Assembly: GCF_025370935.1 (NCBI RefSeq)
Contig: NC_133472.1
Location: forward strand, 893,532-957,531
Length of the DNA stretch: 64,000 bases
DNA from: Choristoneura fumiferana
Taxonomy: Eukaryota; Arthropoda; Insecta; Lepidoptera; Tortricidae
Direction: 5' to 3'
How positions within the stretch are numbered: position 1 is the first letter of the stretch; each line of letters opens with the position of its first letter. The notes under the pieces were generated by a model. That model made no database searches, had not been told where the DNA came from, and saw only the letters and a program-made list of their open reading frames with translations. Of this stretch, positions 61,990 through 64,000 are shown one piece after another. Position numbers and translations under genes: made by a program.

Positions 61990-64000
61990 ATGATGATTAA
62001 TCGTTGAGTTAACACTAAAAGCCTAGACCGTTCCAAGACGGTGTTAATTACACCCTGCAACCGCATCCCGCTGCGTGCGATGTGATCCAATTTAAATAAT
62101 CATCCAGATCGTTTCACCAAGAAAAAAGTTCTGAGGTAAGTAACACACAAAACAAACGATCTAACCAGAACCTACATCTTTTTTTGGAACATGTACAATA
62201 CAATACGTGACAATACAACGATTAGTTCACACTCGTACTAAGTACACAAAAAAAAACTAATTTTACTTTTATTAAATAAAAGTCAAAGTCAAAGTGAAAG
62301 TCAAAGTCAAAATATCTTTATTCAATTTAGGCTATAACAAGCACTTATGAATGTCAAAAAAAATCTACCACCGGTTCGGAAAAACTCTGTTGAGAAGAAT
62401 CCGGCAAGAAACTCAACGAGGTACATATTTTTAAACAGATTTACAATATTATTAAATTATATCCTAGACATCACAAGTATTTAACACAACTTTATTTTTA
62501 ACACAGTAGGTTTACCTACTAAGTAATTTGAAAGGATCGCTAACGCGGATCGGAATTATTTCCAAATATCCCTGTCCATGATATTATACCTAATCATTAA
62601 CTTTATAATACGCCTAGATATAAATGCCTTCTGAATTTTGTATCCGTTTCATTTGTAATATTTTTTGGAATTTTATTATAAAAACGTATAAAATTTCCCA
62701 GAAACGTTTTTGGTTTTAGCCAGTCTGTAAGATGGAACTGTGTTTCTAGTAGTCTTTGGATTATCGACGTTAAAGTGGGTCTCAGAAATCTGTAAAGGCT
62801 TCTCCTTCTATTAAAAACAATGTGACACCATAATACTAACTGTAAGACTAACTGCGACGGATGCGTGTAATATTATACTAAAATCCATTTTTTTTTAAAT
62901 GATAAAAACCCGCCAAGAGTGTGTCGGACACGCCTGAAATAGGGTTCCGTAGCCATTACGAAAAAATAAGTAATATTTTTCTAAGGATTTCGTATTTTGT
63001 ACGGAATATTCCAAGTTAGGTATATTTCATATCTTAGGCTGCTATTTACTCTTTAACTACTAATAATTCTAAGAAAACTTAACGGTCATAGTTTTCCTTG
63101 TAAGTTTGAGTTTACTTACTACCATCCTGATTTTTTTTTTTATTTCCACGCACCGGTTTAGATTTTAGAGGGGGGACGGGACGCTCGATTATAATCAAAA
63201 TTTGCACTTTAAAGTTGAATATTTTGCAAACAAATCACTGAATCGAAAAGTCGTTTTAGCAACCCCTAATAGTTTTAAAAATACCTATCTAACGATGCCC
63301 ACACTACAAGGTTGGATTAGAAAAAAAACCACCCCCACTTTACGTTTAGGGAGGCACTCTAAAAAAAATTTTTTTAATTTTTTATTGTACCATTTTGTCG
63401 CCATAGTTTTACATATATATTCGTGCAAAATTACAGCTTTCTAGCATTTATAGTCCCTGAGCAAAGCCGCGGCGGACAGACAGATATGGCGAAACTATAA
63501 GGGTTCATTTTTTTGCCATTTTTGGCTACGGAACTCAAAAAATGGGACACGTCCCGTCAGAAGTGTTTTAATCGATTTTAATTAAATCAATTAAAGACAC
63601 TTCTACTTGAACTTGTTATCTGCCCAAACATGTTAAGCCATTTTAATACGATCCTTTCGTTCGGCGATGGGCTTATCGCTTCAGAGCGATCTCTTCCAGG
63701 CAACCTTTTAATGTAAGTAGCAGTCGTCTACGGCTACGGTATGTTACATACAATACAACGAAATTATCAGGTCGGCATTATTATCACATATTCCGGGTCG
63801 GCAAATATTTTGGCGTAGGTTTAACCACAACCCGCAACCCGCAACCGCAACTGGCGAATCGAGGCAACAGCCACCAAAATATTCGAAGATAATTTGTGCA
63901 GTCACAGAAACAGGCTTTACACAGAGCCGACCGGCTCGGCTCTCGTCTCGTAACACATGACACTCGCCATCCAATTTATGATGTCATTACGCGCTAATGC
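61990..64000. other. Right end of window, repeats only
   Basis: A LINE 3' end (62262-62840), two copies of the repeat ending in a GGTTCCGTA-like motif (62900-62965, 63460-63540), and otherwise AT-rich sequence. 63550-64000 shows no gene I recognise. Confidence 0.5.
62262..62840 (-). mobile_element. LINE (CR1/Jockey-like) 3' end with (GACTTT)n tail
   Basis: Reverse strand reads LYRFLRPTLTSIIQRLLETQ, FHLTDWLKPKTFLGNFIRFY, NKIPKNITNETDTKFRRHLY and then a shifted AYYKVND, a C-terminal tail common in these LINEs. Downstream are a 3' UTR (GAATCCGGCAAGAAACTC on the plus strand mirrored) and a tail of TTTGAC units at 62281-62312. Confidence 0.7.

Noticed and set aside
61800..62090. Minus-strand frame running across the N gap
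   Set aside because: The join across 100 placeholder Ns is not real sequence; neither side is recognisable.

Overview
This is a eukaryotic, AT-rich, repeat-dense window with small exons in long introns. The repeats point to a moth or butterfly (Lepidoptera): Helitron-like elements ending in a hairpin plus CTAG, tRNA-derived SINEs, RTE-type LINE 3' ends with (GAT)n tails, a DD37D (maT-type) mariner and many small inverted-repeat elements. The organism call is inference; no species can be named.

Layout. (1) 176-5642, plus: last five exons of amidophosphoribosyltransferase (Prat/PPAT, first committed step of purine synthesis); its 5' exons lie left of the window. (2) 5643-15958: repeat-filled interval between two convergent genes. 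(3) 15959-47782, minus: an apparently complete 18-exon gene for a G9a/GLP-type H3K9 methyltransferase (EHMT): Lys/Arg-rich N-terminus, acidic region, Cys-rich domain, ankyrin repeats, pre-SET, SET, post-SET. (4) 47783-48877: about 1.1 kb between divergent genes, probably a shared promoter region. (5) 48878-53701, plus: first six exons of mitochondrial Xaa-Pro aminopeptidase 3 (XPNPEP3/Icp55-like); the catalytic C-terminal exons were not found before a 100-N gap at 61890-61989. (6) 53702-64000: repeats, microsatellite and the gap, with no gene I can recognise.

A striking property is that all three genes have single bases missing from otherwise well-conserved exons, several in short homopolymers. 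Restoring one base per site makes exon lengths fit the phases of the flanking introns. I count twelve sites, plus one possible site at a splice junction. The best explanation is uncorrected deletion errors in a long-read draft assembly rather than three dying genes. Automated ORF calls across these exons are therefore wrong, for example a false C-terminal extension of Prat and a truncated SET domain.

The introns hold a layered record of transposition: a TA-duplicating MITE inside an 8-bp-duplicating element inside an older MITE; a maT inside a Helitron; a hAT-like MITE inside another MITE. I found no convincing new gene system. The most interesting biology is an acidic insert splitting an ankyrin repeat of the EHMT, and mobile elements lying within about 20-60 bp of splice sites.
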